Positions 44,123 to 53,477 of a stretch of DNA of 64,000 bases are shown one piece after another (positions within the stretch are counted from its first letter, which is position 1; each line of letters opens with the position of its first letter). Under the pieces are notes generated by a model. That model saw only the letters and a program-made list of their open reading frames with translations. It was not told the DNA's origin and did not search any database. The stretch is from Ga0077555 sp050187415 (lineage in GTDB: Bacteria > Pseudomonadota > Alphaproteobacteria > Rhizobiales > Hyphomicrobiaceae). Made by a program: the position numbers and the translations under genes. The stretch spans positions 16,930 to 80,929 of the forward strand of contig JBFWXN010000017.1 in NCBI GenBank assembly GCA_050187415.1, read 5' to 3'.

Positions 44123-45575
44123 CCATCGTATTGCCGTACTCGTCGCGCACCTCGCTCGACGCGAGCGCGTGCGTCAGCCGGTCGGTCTCGCCGTAGTACT
44201 CGGCGCGCTCCCAGAAGCGCGGCCGGGCAATACCCGTCGAGCGGTGTCGGCCGACGATCCGGCCATGCGCGTCCTCACCGGTGATTTCGAAAACCAGCAG
44301 GTTCTGCAGCGTGACCACCTCGCCTTCCATGCCCACCACCTCGGTGACGTGCGTGATCTTGCGCGAGCCGTCGCGCAGGCGCGACGCCTGGACGATGATG
44401 TCGACGGAGCCGGTGATCATCTCGCGGATGGTCTTGGTGGGGAGCGTGAAGCCGCCCATCATGATCATCGATTCCATTCGACTGATCGCCTCGCGCGGGC
44501 TGTTGGCGTGCAGCGTGCCCATCGAGCCGTCGTGACCGGTATTCATCGCCTGCAGCAGATCGAAGGCTTCCGGTCCGCGCACCTCGCCGACGATGATCCG
44601 CTCGGGGCGCATGCGCAGGCAGTTCCTGACGAGATCACGCATCGTGATTTGGCCTTCGCCCTCGAGGTTCGGCGGGCGCGTCTCGAGGCGGACGACGTGC
44701 GGCTGCTGGAGCTGGAGCTCCGCCGAGTCCTCGCAGGTGATGATGCGCTCGTCGAGGTCGATGGTCGACGAGAGACAATTGAGCAGGGTGGTCTTGCCCG
44801 AGCCCGTGCCGCCCGACACGATAACGTTGCAGCGCACGCGGCCGATGATCTCGAGCAACGTCTTGCCCGCCGGCGAGATCGAGCCGAATTTGACGAGCTG
44901 CTCGAGACGCAGGCGATCCTTCTTGAATTTACGGATGGTGAGCGCGGGACCGTCGATGGCGAGAGGCGGCGCGATCACGTTGACGCGCGAGCCGTCGGGA
45001 AGACGCGCGTCGCAGATGGGGCTCGATTCGTCGACGCGGCGGCCCACCTGGCTCACGATGCGCTGGCAGATGTTCATGAGCTGCGCATTGTCGGCGAAGC
45101 GCACACCGGTCTTCTGCACCTTGCCGTTGACTTCGATGAAGGTGGTGGCCGCTCCGTTGACCATGATGTCGGCGATATCATCGCGCGCAAGCAGCGGCTC
45201 CAGCGGTCCGTAGCCCAGGACGTCGTTACAGATGTCCTCGAGGAGCTCTTCCTGCTCCGCGATCGACATGACGACATTCTTGAGCTGGATGATCTCGCTG
45301 ACGATGTCGCGGATTTCCTCGCGCGCGGCTGCCGTCTCCAACTTTGCAAGCTGCGTCAGGTCGATCGTGTCGATCAGTGCATTGAAGACCGTGGTCTTGA
45401 CGTCATAGTACTCTTCCGAATGCTTGCGCTGGGGCTCTATCTGCTCCGGACGCGGGGGCGCCGGCGTCGCGACAGGCTTGGCCTCGGCAGGCGCTTTCGG
45501 AACCGCCTGCACGACCACCTGCTGGGTCGTTGGGCGGCGCGGGGGGGCTGCCTCGTTCGATCGCCTTCCGAACAT
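44115..45575 (-). CDS. cpaF: Tad pilus assembly ATPase
   Basis: A 486-residue secretion ATPase (CpaF/TadA, VirB11-like). The N-terminal ~60 residues are Pro/Ala-rich. Walker A is VSGGTGSGKTTLLN; Asp box, EDSAELQL, the His-box region TGHDGSMGTLHANSPREAI and RLETRPPN are intact. It powers Flp pilus assembly at the cytoplasmic face. It lies 12 bases after cpaE. Confidence 0.95.
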   Translation of the reverse strand: MFGRRSNEAAPPRRPTTQQVVVQAVPKAPAEAKPVATPAPPRPEQIEPQRKHSEEYYDVKTTVFNALIDTIDLTQLAKLETAAAREEIRDIVSEIIQLKNVVMSIAEQEELLEDICNDVLGYGPLEPLLARDDIADIMVNGAATTFIEVNGKVQKTGVRFADNAQLMNICQRIVSQVGRRVDESSPICDARLPDGSRVNVIAPPLAIDGPALTIRKFKKDRLRLEQLVKFGSISPAGKTLLEIIGRVRCNVIVSGGTGSGKTTLLNCLSSTIDLDERIITCEDSAELQLQQPHVVRLETRPPNLEGEGQITMRDLVRNCLRMRPERIIVGEVRGPEAFDLLQAMNTGHDGSMGTLHANSPREAISRMESMIMMGGFTLPTKTIREMITGSVDIIVQASRLRDGSRKITHVTEVVGMEGEVVTLQNLLVFEITGEDAHGRIVGRHRSTGIARPRFWERAEYYGETDRLTHALASSEVRDEYGNTMGE

Positions 45576-45587
45576 CGTCGGGACTCC

Positions 45588-46889
45588 TTACCGCTTGATC
45601 TTGAAGCGCTCGAGAATTGGCGCGAGGGCCGACTTCTTCTCGACACGGGTTTCGCGACGCCCTGTGACGGCGAGGGCAACGTCGCGGAAGTTCTGGACAG
45701 ACTTGGCTTTCGGCGACGTCTCCTCGACCATCTGGCCGTTGTTTGCCGCCTGCCCGAACGTCTCGGCATCGAACTCGATGACCGAGCAGGCCTTGAGACC
45801 GAGAGCCTGCTCGAAATCCTTGACCGGGATCTCGGGGCGCTTGGGAACGCCTTGCATGTTGATGACCAGATGCGGCGGCCGGTCGTTCTGGCGCACCTGC
45901 TTCAGGAGGTCGATCAGGTTTTTGGTATTGCGAAGGCTGGCAAGATCCGGCGTCGCGGTGACAACGATCTCGTCGGCCTGCGTCAGGATGCGCTTCGACC
46001 AGGACGTCCACACATGCGGCAGGTCGACGGTCACGTAGGGCACGTTCTGGCGCACGACATCGAGCACGATATCGCAGCTATCGGCGGTCAGGTCGTAGTC
46101 GCGATCAAGCGTGCCGGGAGCGGCAAAGATCGACAAATGCTCGGAGCATTTGGTGAGCAGGCGATCGAGCAGCACCTCGTCCAATCGTTCCGGGCTGCCG
46201 AGCGCCTCGGCGATGCCTTGCACGGGATCCTGGTTGAAATCGAGGCCTGCCGTACCGAACGCGAGATCGAGATCGGCGATGACGACGCTTGCCCTCAAGA
46301 GCTCGGAAATGCACCACGACGCGTTGTGGCAGACGGTCGACGATCCGATGCCGCCTTTCGCACCCACAAATGCGATGATGTGCCCGACGGGGTCGGAATT
46401 CGGATCGTTATAGAGGTTCGAGATGGACTCCATGATCTGCATCGGTGCGACCGGGCCGATCAGGTATTCGGCGACACCCCGCTTCAGCAGCTCGCGGTAG
46501 AGCAGCACATCGTTCGCAATGCCGACTACAATCACCTTGGTGCCGGCGTCACAGGACTCGGCGAGCCGATCGAGCTGGCCGATCAGGTCGCCGCCGCGCA
46601 GGGACGACTCGACGATAATCAGGTTCGGCGTAGGACTTTCCTGATAGTGAGCGACGGCCGCCTCGATACCACCCATGTGCGCCGAGACGTGCGCCTTGGA
46701 AAGGCGCCGATCGTCGGCGGCGACCTGAACTGCCTCGGCGGTGGACGGATTCTCGCAGAATGCCTGGATCGAGATGCGCGGAATCGGACGGGCCCGGTCG
46801 ACGTGACTCTCGTCGGACCTGTCGTCGATCATTGCGAGCTCGCGGCTCGGTGCCTCAGAAGCCATGTTTTGCGCCTTCTTGCTCGTCAT
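45588..46889 (-). CDS. cpaE: Tad pilus localisation ATPase-like protein CpaE/TadZ
   Basis: A 433-residue protein. An atypical receiver-like N-terminus (residues ~35-160) precedes a MinD/ParA-like ATPase domain. The deviant Walker A reads KGGIGSST, so the usual second Lys is Ser, and nucleotide hydrolysis is doubtful. VIADLDLAFGTAGLDF is the switch region. CpaE/TadZ positions the pilus machinery at the pole. It is ten bases after cpaD. Confidence 0.92.
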   Translation of the reverse strand: MTSKKAQNMASEAPSRELAMIDDRSDESHVDRARPIPRISIQAFCENPSTAEAVQVAADDRRLSKAHVSAHMGGIEAAVAHYQESPTPNLIIVESSLRGGDLIGQLDRLAESCDAGTKVIVVGIANDVLLYRELLKRGVAEYLIGPVAPMQIMESISNLYNDPNSDPVGHIIAFVGAKGGIGSSTVCHNASWCISELLRASVVIADLDLAFGTAGLDFNQDPVQGIAEALGSPERLDEVLLDRLLTKCSEHLSIFAAPGTLDRDYDLTADSCDIVLDVVRQNVPYVTVDLPHVWTSWSKRILTQADEIVVTATPDLASLRNTKNLIDLLKQVRQNDRPPHLVINMQGVPKRPEIPVKDFEQALGLKACSVIEFDAETFGQAANNGQMVEETSPKAKSVQNFRDVALAVTGRRETRVEKKSALAPILERFKIKR

Positions 46890-46898
46890 TCAATCCGA

Positions 46899-47642
46899 TC
46901 ACTTGTCAGTCTTGGTCGAGGCGCGCTCGTCCTGTTCTCGCTTGGCGATCGTGGAGTCACCCGACTTGAACTTCTCCCAATGCGTGTCGCGGCGTTCGGA
47001 GACGGCCGGCGTCATCGTGCGTGGGCCCAAGAGATCAGCGGGGTTTGCAACCTGCATCGCGAAGTTGCGCTGCGTTGCGCAGCCGAGATTCGGATAGGGC
47101 AGGTTGCGCGCGTCGTCGGCGAGATTGGTCGGCCATTCGCCGCACTGCGGCGCCTCGGCGACATAGCGCGTGTAAGAGACGCGGACGGCGGCATCGCGCG
47201 CATGACCGCTGTTGTAGGGGCTGACCGAGATACGGCTGTCGTCGATACCGAAGTCCTGAGCGATGGCGCGGACATCGGCGACCGCCCTGAGTGCCGAGAT
47301 CTCGTTAGGAGAGCCCGACGGCACCGCGATCGAGAGCTTGCTGTTACCGGCATCGGCTGCGCGATAGTGGCCGATGAAATCGGCGACGCCGGCCCGTTGG
47401 TGCGGGGTTAGTCCGTTCGAGCCGCGTGCGACGCGCACCGAGTGGGTGGCGGGCTCTTCGCCGACGAGAATCGGATGGCGCTGCTCGGCGCTGATCATCG
47501 CCCATCCGGCGACGTGGCCGCCGGGGTCGAGGCCGTTGGCGCAGCCCGACAGGGCCAGTCCGGCAAGTGCGGAGGCGATCCCGATGGCGGCGGCGCGAGC
47601 CGAGCGGCGGGTGACCTTGGTGTGCATGATCGAGAGGGTCAT
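46899..47642 (-). CDS. cpaD: Tad pilus lipoprotein CpaD
   Basis: A 247-residue outer-membrane-associated lipoprotein. The lipobox LALSGC follows a hydrophobic signal (GIASALAGLALS). The mature region carries the CpaD pattern: HPILVGEEPATHSVRV, IGHYRAADAGNSKL, VSYTRYVAEAPQCGEWPTNL, NLGCATQRNFAMQVANPADLLGPR. It supports the CpaC secretin. It is 23 bases after the cpaC stop. Confidence 0.93.
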   Translation of the reverse strand: MTLSIMHTKVTRRSARAAAIGIASALAGLALSGCANGLDPGGHVAGWAMISAEQRHPILVGEEPATHSVRVARGSNGLTPHQRAGVADFIGHYRAADAGNSKLSIAVPSGSPNEISALRAVADVRAIAQDFGIDDSRISVSPYNSGHARDAAVRVSYTRYVAEAPQCGEWPTNLADDARNLPYPNLGCATQRNFAMQVANPADLLGPRTMTPAVSERRDTHWEKFKSGDSTIAKREQDERASTKTDK

Positions 47643-47665
47643 TGTGGGTCTCCGGCGCTCAGGCC

Positions 47666-49288
47666 TTAGTCGACGATGAAGCCGATGCTGCCGTCCTTCA
47701 GGCTTCCGCGGGCCGAGGCGGGCACGGTGTCGCCGTAGACGCGGTTCATGTGGCCAAGAAGGTTCGATTTGAGATCGGACGCAGGTGCGAGGCCATCGGT
47801 CGGCTTGGCCAGCTTCTGCATCGCGCTCGGCCGGGCGACGTAGGGCGTCACCATGATGACGAGCTCGGTCTCGCGCTTGATGAAGTCCTGGCTGCGGAAG
47901 AGCGTGCCGAGCACGGGCAAGTCCTTGAGGCCCGGCAAGCCGTCGATGCTCTTGCGCGTGTCTTCCGAGATCAAGCCGGCCATGGCGAGCGTGCCGCCGG
48001 AGGGAAGCTCAACCGTCGAGCTTGCCTTGCGGGTCTTCAGCGCCGGGATCGAGATGCCCTGGATCTGCAGCGAGCCGGCGTCGGTCAACTCCGACACCGT
48101 GGTGTCGATCTTGAGGTTGATGCGGCCCTCGGAGAGAACGACCGGCGTGAAAGCCACGCTGACGCCGAACTCCTTGAAGGAGATGCCGATCTGGCCCCTG
48201 TCGTTCGATATCGGAACGGGGTATTCGCCACCGGCCAGGAACTTCGCCGACTCGCCCGAGATGGCCGTCAGGTTCGGCTCGGCGAGCGTCTTGATGAGGC
48301 CGTTCCGCTCCATCATCCGAATTGCCTGGGTCACTCTAGAGCTACCTGCCGAGAGGCCGCCGGAAATGCCGGAGTTGCCGAAGGAGTCGGATGGCCCTTG
48401 ATTGTAGTTACAGAGCACTCCCATCGTGCCGCACGTCACGGCGCTGCCGACAGTTGCGGCGGCTCCCGTTCCCAAGCCAGCAAGCGGAAGCGTGCCCAGT
48501 CCTTGAGCCGCCGTCAGCGGGAACGAGTTGTCCGTGAGCATGGCGAGGCTGAGATTTCCCGAGGTGATGGCGGCCCCGAGGTTCACGCCGAACTGCTTCA
48601 GCACCGAGCGCTCGACCTCGGCTACCTTGACGCGGAGCATGACCTGCTCCTCGGCCTCGACCTGCAGCAGGTTGATGACCTTCTTGGTGTGACGGGAGTT
48701 CTCCTCGGGCGCCGGAGTCACGATGAAGCGGCTGGCGATGTCGGCGGCACGCGAGGCATCGGACGGGTTGCGGACGGAGCCCGTCAAGATAACCGTCTCG
48801 TTCAGGATCTCGGTCTTGATGTTGGAGCCGGGCAGCAGACGCTTGAAGAGCGTGTCCAGCACCGCCGTATCCTGCTCGACCACGAGCTCGAGGGTGGCGA
48901 TCTGCTGACCGTTGACGTCGAAGAAGAAGGCATTGGCCTGGCCGATCTTCTTGCCGATCAGATAGACGCGGTTCGAGCTCTGCACCACGGCGTCGACGAT
49001 ATCGGGGCTGGACACGATGACATCGCGCAGCTCATGCGACAGCTCGACCAGCATCGACTTGTTGCGCCCGAGCTTGATGGCGCGATGGATGGGGAAGCCA
49101 TCGCGCTCCGTCAGACGCAGCATGGATTGATGACTGGACGAAAACGATGGAGCGGCTGCGACCGGTCGCACGTCGCGGGGCCTCGAGTAGTCGGCGGCCT
49201 CAACGGCTGGCGTGAGGATCAATTGAGCCACGAGCCCGGTCAGCCCGGCGATAGCGGTGCCATAAGACTTAAGCGAGTAGTTGCGCAT
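47666..49288 (-). CDS. cpaC: Tad pilus outer-membrane secretin
   Basis: A 540-residue secretin (CpaC/RcpA). The ATG at 49288 begins a good signal peptide (YGTAIAGLTGLVAQLILTPAVEA); a GTG further upstream is possible. The pilus-assembly N-domain (SHELRDVIVSSPDIVDAVV, LIGKKIGQANAFFFD) is followed by a BON-like segment and the secretin beta-domain (LAEPNLTAISGESAKFLAGGEYPVP, GTLAMAGLISEDTRKS). It forms the outer-membrane pore for Flp pili. It is 94 bases after cpaB. Confidence 0.94.
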   Translation of the reverse strand: MRNYSLKSYGTAIAGLTGLVAQLILTPAVEAADYSRPRDVRPVAAAPSFSSSHQSMLRLTERDGFPIHRAIKLGRNKSMLVELSHELRDVIVSSPDIVDAVVQSSNRVYLIGKKIGQANAFFFDVNGQQIATLELVVEQDTAVLDTLFKRLLPGSNIKTEILNETVILTGSVRNPSDASRAADIASRFIVTPAPEENSRHTKKVINLLQVEAEEQVMLRVKVAEVERSVLKQFGVNLGAAITSGNLSLAMLTDNSFPLTAAQGLGTLPLAGLGTGAAATVGSAVTCGTMGVLCNYNQGPSDSFGNSGISGGLSAGSSRVTQAIRMMERNGLIKTLAEPNLTAISGESAKFLAGGEYPVPISNDRGQIGISFKEFGVSVAFTPVVLSEGRINLKIDTTVSELTDAGSLQIQGISIPALKTRKASSTVELPSGGTLAMAGLISEDTRKSIDGLPGLKDLPVLGTLFRSQDFIKRETELVIMVTPYVARPSAMQKLAKPTDGLAPASDLKSNLLGHMNRVYGDTVPASARGSLKDGSIGFIVD

Positions 49289-49382
49289 GGTTTTGAAGCT
49301 TTCTGACGAGCTACCGGGAGCACGGACAGACGCAGACGCAACATTCACCGGCCTCACACGAGCTTTCGCCCTAGCAGGTCAC

Positions 49383-50186
49383 TCAGTTGACACCGTACGA
49401 GCGAGACTTGATGCCGTAGCGAAGCACCCTGACGGTGCTCGACGCCTTGGCATTCTTTTTCTTGGCGTTCTCCGGCGCTTCCTTCTTGTTGAAGTCGGCG
49501 ATCGAACGCAGCGCCAGCGTGATCTCACCCTTGGAACGCGCCAGCACCAACTCTTCCGCGTCCTGAGGCGAGAGCTCCAGCGTGGCGGTGTTGCCGTCGG
49601 CGTTCTTCTGGCCGTCCTTGACTTCGATGCGCTGGCCGATGGCCAGCACGCGGACGTCGCGGAACAGCGTCTCGCTCGAAGTGTCCTCGCCTCCGGCACG
49701 CGTGCGCTGCTTGCGAACGAGAATGACGTCGACGCGATCGTTCGGGAGGATCAGCTTGCCGGCGGCCAGATAGTCGTCGCGGATGCCGACGGCGACCGCA
49801 CGCATGCCTTCCGGAAGGATCGCGGCGAGCACGCCGCCCTCGTTGGCGCTGACAAGCTTCGCCTTTGTGACCGGCTCGCCCGCCAGAATCGGCGTTCGCG
49901 CGATGGCACCGATGAAGGGGCGCATTCCGCTCGACGACCCGCCAGGGCTACGCACGACGGAACCGGGTGGAATGGCGTCCTGCGGCCATGATTGCCAGCG
50001 CAGCGCAGACTCGGTTGCGATCTGCCCGAGCGAGATGTTCGAGCGGGCGACGAGCACCTCGGTCGTGTTGGAGCGCGTCTCGACCATGATTTCACGCGGC
50101 TGCGAAATCATGTTCTTCGCGAGGAAAGAGGCGCCCAGGCCGCAGATGCCAGCAATGGCAATGCCGAGGATCTGTGCTCGCTTCAT
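49383..50186 (-). CDS. cpaB: Tad pilus assembly protein CpaB
   Basis: A 267-residue periplasmic protein with an N-terminal membrane anchor (ILGIAIAGICGLGASFLA) and a SAF domain (VLVARSNISLGQIATESALRWQSWP) followed by RcpC-type repeats (GMRAVAVGIRDDYLAAGKLILPNDRVDVILV). CpaB is part of the Tad secretin-associated complex. Upstream, 162 bases separate it from the cpaA gene. Confidence 0.92.
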   Translation of the reverse strand: MKRAQILGIAIAGICGLGASFLAKNMISQPREIMVETRSNTTEVLVARSNISLGQIATESALRWQSWPQDAIPPGSVVRSPGGSSSGMRPFIGAIARTPILAGEPVTKAKLVSANEGGVLAAILPEGMRAVAVGIRDDYLAAGKLILPNDRVDVILVRKQRTRAGGEDTSSETLFRDVRVLAIGQRIEVKDGQKNADGNTATLELSPQDAEELVLARSKGEITLALRSIADFNKKEAPENAKKKNAKASSTVRVLRYGIKSRSYGVN

Positions 50187-50348
50187 GACGCAATTGTCCT
50201 TTCAGGGTCCCAATTCGACGGGATCGTGAAAGGGAATGTGCTCGACAAACGTCAATGGCACGTTAATCGCTGGATCAACGGAGGGCGCGCGCTAAGAATT
50301 TGTTCGAACTGATGCAGCGGTGTGGCTCGCGCAGCGCAATCGTCGCGA

Positions 50349-50867
50349 TCAGACGACGAGCGTTTGCAACCACGAGGTCGACGGGTAGAGCCAGAGACCC
50401 GCGGCCGCGAGCGCAATGCCGTAGGGAACGCCACCTGCCTTCGCGTGCAAGCGCATTGCCCAAGGCTGACGGCACATCCACAAAGGTGGCGTCATGCTGC
50501 GATACAGCAGAATGGCGAGCACGAGCACGCCGCCTGCCATCGAAACCAGCAGCAGATATTCGAGCAAGCCCTCGAACCCGAACCACAGAGCGGCCGCGGC
50601 GAGGAGCTTGGCGTCGCCGCCGCCGAGAAACCCACATGCAAAAAGGGCTATGCCGACGCCCAGCATCAGGAGGCCGGCGCCGACGTGTGCGGCGAACTCG
50701 GTCCATCCGAGCGGTGCGAAAAGGGCTGCAACCAGAAAAGCTGCGACCAGCCCGATCGAAATCCGGTTGGGGATGGTCATCGTAAAGAGGTCCATCGCAC
50801 CGGCGAAAGCCATGGCGGCCGGAAACGACAGAAAGAGCAGGAACTCGAGCACGGCGACGCACCACAC
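50349..50867 (-). CDS. cpaA: Prepilin peptidase CpaA/TadV
   Basis: A 172-residue inner-membrane aspartic protease of the type-IV prepilin peptidase family, with about six hydrophobic segments. The two catalytic Asp residues are in AGAMDLFTMTIPN and in the GxGD-like LGGGDAKLLAAAALW. It lacks the methylase domain, as is usual for CpaA/TadV. It cleaves the Flp pilins encoded just upstream at a Gly residue before ATAIEYG. Confidence 0.93.
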   Translation of the reverse strand: MWCVAVLEFLLFLSFPAAMAFAGAMDLFTMTIPNRISIGLVAAFLVAALFAPLGWTEFAAHVGAGLLMLGVGIALFACGFLGGGDAKLLAAAALWFGFEGLLEYLLLVSMAGGVLVLAILLYRSMTPPLWMCRQPWAMRLHAKAGGVPYGIALAAAGLWLYPSTSWLQTLVV

Positions 50868-51063
50868 GTTTCGGCACCTCCGCGCGAGGCGGACGAGCGG
50901 GAATTATTCCGACTATCGTATCCAAAATCGGTAAACGGGCACTTAAGGCGCGCGCGGCCCATCCGCCGGTCGGGTCGATCGGCGTCGCGCGTGCCTGCGT
51001 TGCGGAGCAGCCACGCGCGAGGTTGGCCGCGAGCGACCGGAATCGACGCCGATCCAGACCACG

Positions 51064-51225
51064 TCAGTTCATTGCATCCGAAGCCGTATTGAATGTATTG
51101 CCGATGCCGGTACCGACGCTTGTTATCGCCGCGATGCAGAAGACGGCGATCAGGCCGGCGATCAGGCCGTATTCGATGGCCGTAGCGCCAGAATCGCACT
51201 TTGCAAACTTCCCGATGATCCGCAT
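51064..51225 (-). CDS. Flp/Fap-type pilin 1
   Basis: A 53-residue pilin. The basic leader (MRIIGKFAKCDSG) is cut after Gly; the mature part ATAIEYGLIAGLIAVFCIAA is hydrophobic with the conserved Glu5. It ends in SDAMN. The start at 51225 has AGGAA directly upstream. A clear intrinsic terminator lies between this gene and pilin 2, so it is probably expressed from its own promoter. Confidence 0.95.
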   Translation of the reverse strand: MRIIGKFAKCDSGATAIEYGLIAGLIAVFCIAAITSVGTGIGNTFNTASDAMN

Positions 51226-51428
51226 TTCCTGAACACTCCCTACATGATCCGCCACTTCATCGTCATGCGATAAAACAACGATGGAGCAGCCTCGGCACCC
51301 GCATCACAGGCAGCTCGCTCAGACGATCGGCTGTTGCCCGGTTGTTATCCGGGCAAAGCTCGCTCTTCCGCGCCGCATCGAGAGAACGGGCCGTGCCTCG
51401 CCGGACAAGGCCGACCAACTTCGGCAAC

Positions 51429-51464
51429 AAAAAAGCCGTCCGATCCTGGCGGAAGCGGACGGCT
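51429..51464 (-). terminator. Intrinsic terminator between the two pilin genes
   Basis: On the minus strand a 9-bp perfect stem (AGCCGTCCG with CGGACGGCT) is followed by six T residues. It lies 58 bases after the pilin 2 stop and before pilin 1, so pilin 2 is probably a single-gene transcript. Confidence 0.85.
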
Positions 51465-51521
51465 CGCGAACTCTGCCCGGCGGGCTCGAGGCCCGCCTCT
51501 GCAGGTTTCGTCGGCGGTGCC

Positions 51522-51680
51522 TTAGAGGGCGCCAGAGACGTTGTTGAACGTATCGCCGATCTTGCCACCGACGCTCGTGACGGCGCCGATGATGGCGACG
51601 CCGATCAGGGCGGCGATCAGGCCGTACTCAATGGCGGTGGCGCCGGACTCGCACTTCGCGAACTTTGCAAGGAACTTCAT
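51522..51680 (-). CDS. Flp/Fap-type pilin 2
   Basis: A 52-residue pilin, very similar to pilin 1 (MKFLAKFAKCESG, cut before ATAIEYGLIAALIGVAIIGA). It is probably the major pilin, because a strong terminator ends its transcript alone. The 315-base region upstream (51681-51996) is AT-rich and carries TTAA-N8-TTAA at 51783-51798, close to the CtrA pattern TTAA-N7-TTAA. Confidence 0.95.
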   Translation of the reverse strand: MKFLAKFAKCESGATAIEYGLIAALIGVAIIGAVTSVGGKIGDTFNNVSGAL

Positions 51681-51996
51681 GACAGGTACTCTCCCAACTC
51701 GATAAAACCAGAGGCCTTGGGCCCCACTCTTTACGGCCGGGGCGTTGCCTGGCCTCGACACCCAGGAGACTAGCTCACGCCATTAAACAAGACATTAACT
51801 CCATGAAATAGCGAAGCGAATTGCCATTTCTCGCGTTATTATGGCGAACTTTCGGTAAACGGGATCGAACGCATTATCGCCGACCGGCCATTCGCGCCGA
51901 AACGATACAAGACCCGGCCCGCCGTTTGCCATTCATTCACACATTTGACGGCATGATGCGGGCGAACCGAGTTTCTTGCCGACGGAGCCGCAGTCG

Positions 51997-52506
51997 ATGT
52001 CGAGCCGCGCAACCAGAATATCCGTCACATCGCACGTGAAGGCAGTCGCGCGGGGCATTCTTGCCGCCTTGCTTCTGCCGGCCGGCGGCGCGGCCGCCCA
52101 GGACCTCATCGTCAAGTACGATCAGTCGCAATTGCTGCGCCTGACGCGACCGGTCGCCGAGATCATCGTCGGCAACCCGACGATTGCCGATGTCAGCGTG
52201 CAGTCGAGCCAGTTGCTGGTCGTGACCGGAAAGACCTTCGGCATCACCAACGTCATCGCCCTCGATGCGGAGCGCAACGTCATCCAGGACCAGCGCGTGA
52301 TCGTCGCGCGCGAGGATGCACGCGTGGTCAATCTGCAAAAGGGCGGCAAGCGCGAAACCTACAATTGCACTCCGAATTGCAATCCGTCGCTAGTCGTCGG
52401 CGATGAGCCGGCGTATTTCGACGCCATCGGCAAAATGGCCCAATCCAAGATCAAATTTTCGGATGCGTCGGCCGATGGCAATGGCGGCAGCGCCGGCAAC
52501 CAGTAA
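51997..52506 (+). CDS. Stand-alone CpaC N-terminal-domain protein
   Basis: A 169-residue secreted protein with a signal peptide (AVARGILAALLLPAGGAAA, cleavage near AAAQD). It is one pilus-assembly N-terminal domain (PF13629-like: LRLTRPVAEIIVGNPTIADV, LVVTGKTFGITNVIALD), the same fold as the front of CpaC, with a Cys pair (YNCTPNCNPS) and a Gly/Ser tail. It lies opposite to the tad operon, in the same strand sense as nothing else. It may regulate or replace the N-domain of the secretin. Confidence 0.85.
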   Translation: MSSRATRISVTSHVKAVARGILAALLLPAGGAAAQDLIVKYDQSQLLRLTRPVAEIIVGNPTIADVSVQSSQLLVVTGKTFGITNVIALDAERNVIQDQRVIVAREDARVVNLQKGGKRETYNCTPNCNPSLVVGDEPAYFDAIGKMAQSKIKFSDASADGNGGSAGNQ

Positions 52507-52538
52507 CCGGTCGGCGCCAAACGTCGGACGGAACGAAA

Positions 52539-52565
52539 ACGGCGCGAAGCGGGGCTTCGCGCCGT
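52539..52565. terminator. Bidirectional terminator hairpin
   Basis: A perfect 12-bp stem (ACGGCGCGAAGC with GCTTCGCGCCGT, loop GGG) lies between convergent genes, with AAAA before it (a short U-tract for minus transcripts). It probably ends both transcripts. Confidence 0.75.
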
Positions 52566-52626
52566 TCGTGCTTTCAGGAAGGCGGGAACGCCGGGACAAC
52601 GCCGACCGACGGCGACGCCGCCGGCC

Positions 52627-53310
52627 TCAAACCACAGTCACCTCGAGATCTCCGACGCCATCGACATGGCCGTGCAGGCGGTCCCCCTTCACGACCGCGC
52701 CCACGCCGGAGGGTGTGCCCGTCATGATCACGTCGCCGGCGCGCAATTCGAACAGGCTCGAAATGTAGGCGATCTGACCGGGGATATCCCAGATCATCTG
52801 GGCCAGATCGCCCGATTGGCGTCGCTTGCCGTTGACGTCGAGCCAGATAGCGCCTTTGGCGGGATGGCCTATCTCGCCGGCAAGAACGAGCGGCGTCGAC
52901 GGCGCCGAGTTCTCGAACGCCTTGCCGACCTCCCACGGGCGGCCGAGCTTCTTGGCCTCGCCCTGCAGATCGCGACGCGTCATATCGAGCGCGACGCCAT
53001 AACCAAACACATGCCCGAGTGCAGCTTCGGGCTTGATGTCCCGGCCACCCGAGCTCAAGGCCACGATCATCTCGATCTCGTGGTGCACGTCGCTCGTTCC
53101 GGACGGGTAGGGGAATTTGCCGTCGGTGCGGAGGTTGTCGGGGTTCTTCTGGAAGAAGAACGGAGGCTCGCGGTTCGGATCGTGACCCATCTCCCGCGCA
53201 TGCTCGGCATAGTTGCGACCGATGCAATAGACACGATGAACGGGAAACAGCAAATCGCTGCCGCGAATGGGCAACGCCGCCTGGCGTGGCGGATCGAACA
53301 CATAGGCCAT
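52627..53310 (-). CDS. Fumarylacetoacetate hydrolase (FAH) family protein
   Basis: A 227-residue single-domain FAH-family enzyme. YCIGRNYAEHAREMG and FFFQKNPDNL near the start; the metal-binding segment VHHEIEMIVALSS and EVGKAFENSAPSTPLV; GDVIMTGTPSGVGAV near the end. Members include acylpyruvases, oxaloacetate decarboxylases and aromatic ring-cleavage hydrolases. The length and FFFQKNPD segment suit the acylpyruvase/FAHD1 group. It is a single gene. Confidence 0.92.
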   Translation of the reverse strand: MAYVFDPPRQAALPIRGSDLLFPVHRVYCIGRNYAEHAREMGHDPNREPPFFFQKNPDNLRTDGKFPYPSGTSDVHHEIEMIVALSSGGRDIKPEAALGHVFGYGVALDMTRRDLQGEAKKLGRPWEVGKAFENSAPSTPLVLAGEIGHPAKGAIWLDVNGKRRQSGDLAQMIWDIPGQIAYISSLFELRAGDVIMTGTPSGVGAVVKGDRLHGHVDGVGDLEVTVV

Positions 53311-53477
53311 GGATCAGGCTCCCTGCGATGCCTCGAACGGCGCGCATAGCTAGCAGATCGAGGGGCGCGCTGTCATAGGGAATCCGGCACAAGAGACGGC
53401 AACCGGCGCCATCGGCTGCTTGCCGACGGAGGCCGACGGCGTGGTGTGGTCCGGCGCGGGAATGCTCGCGAGCCCGG

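Noticed and set aside
44025..47411. A 1128-codon open frame on the plus strand
   Set aside because: It lies opposite to cpaF, cpaE and cpaD, all of which match well-known families. Long antisense frames are normal in this GC-rich codon use.
47642..49306. A 554-codon plus-strand frame opposite to cpaC
   Set aside because: It is a shadow of the secretin gene; secretin motifs are unambiguous on the minus strand.
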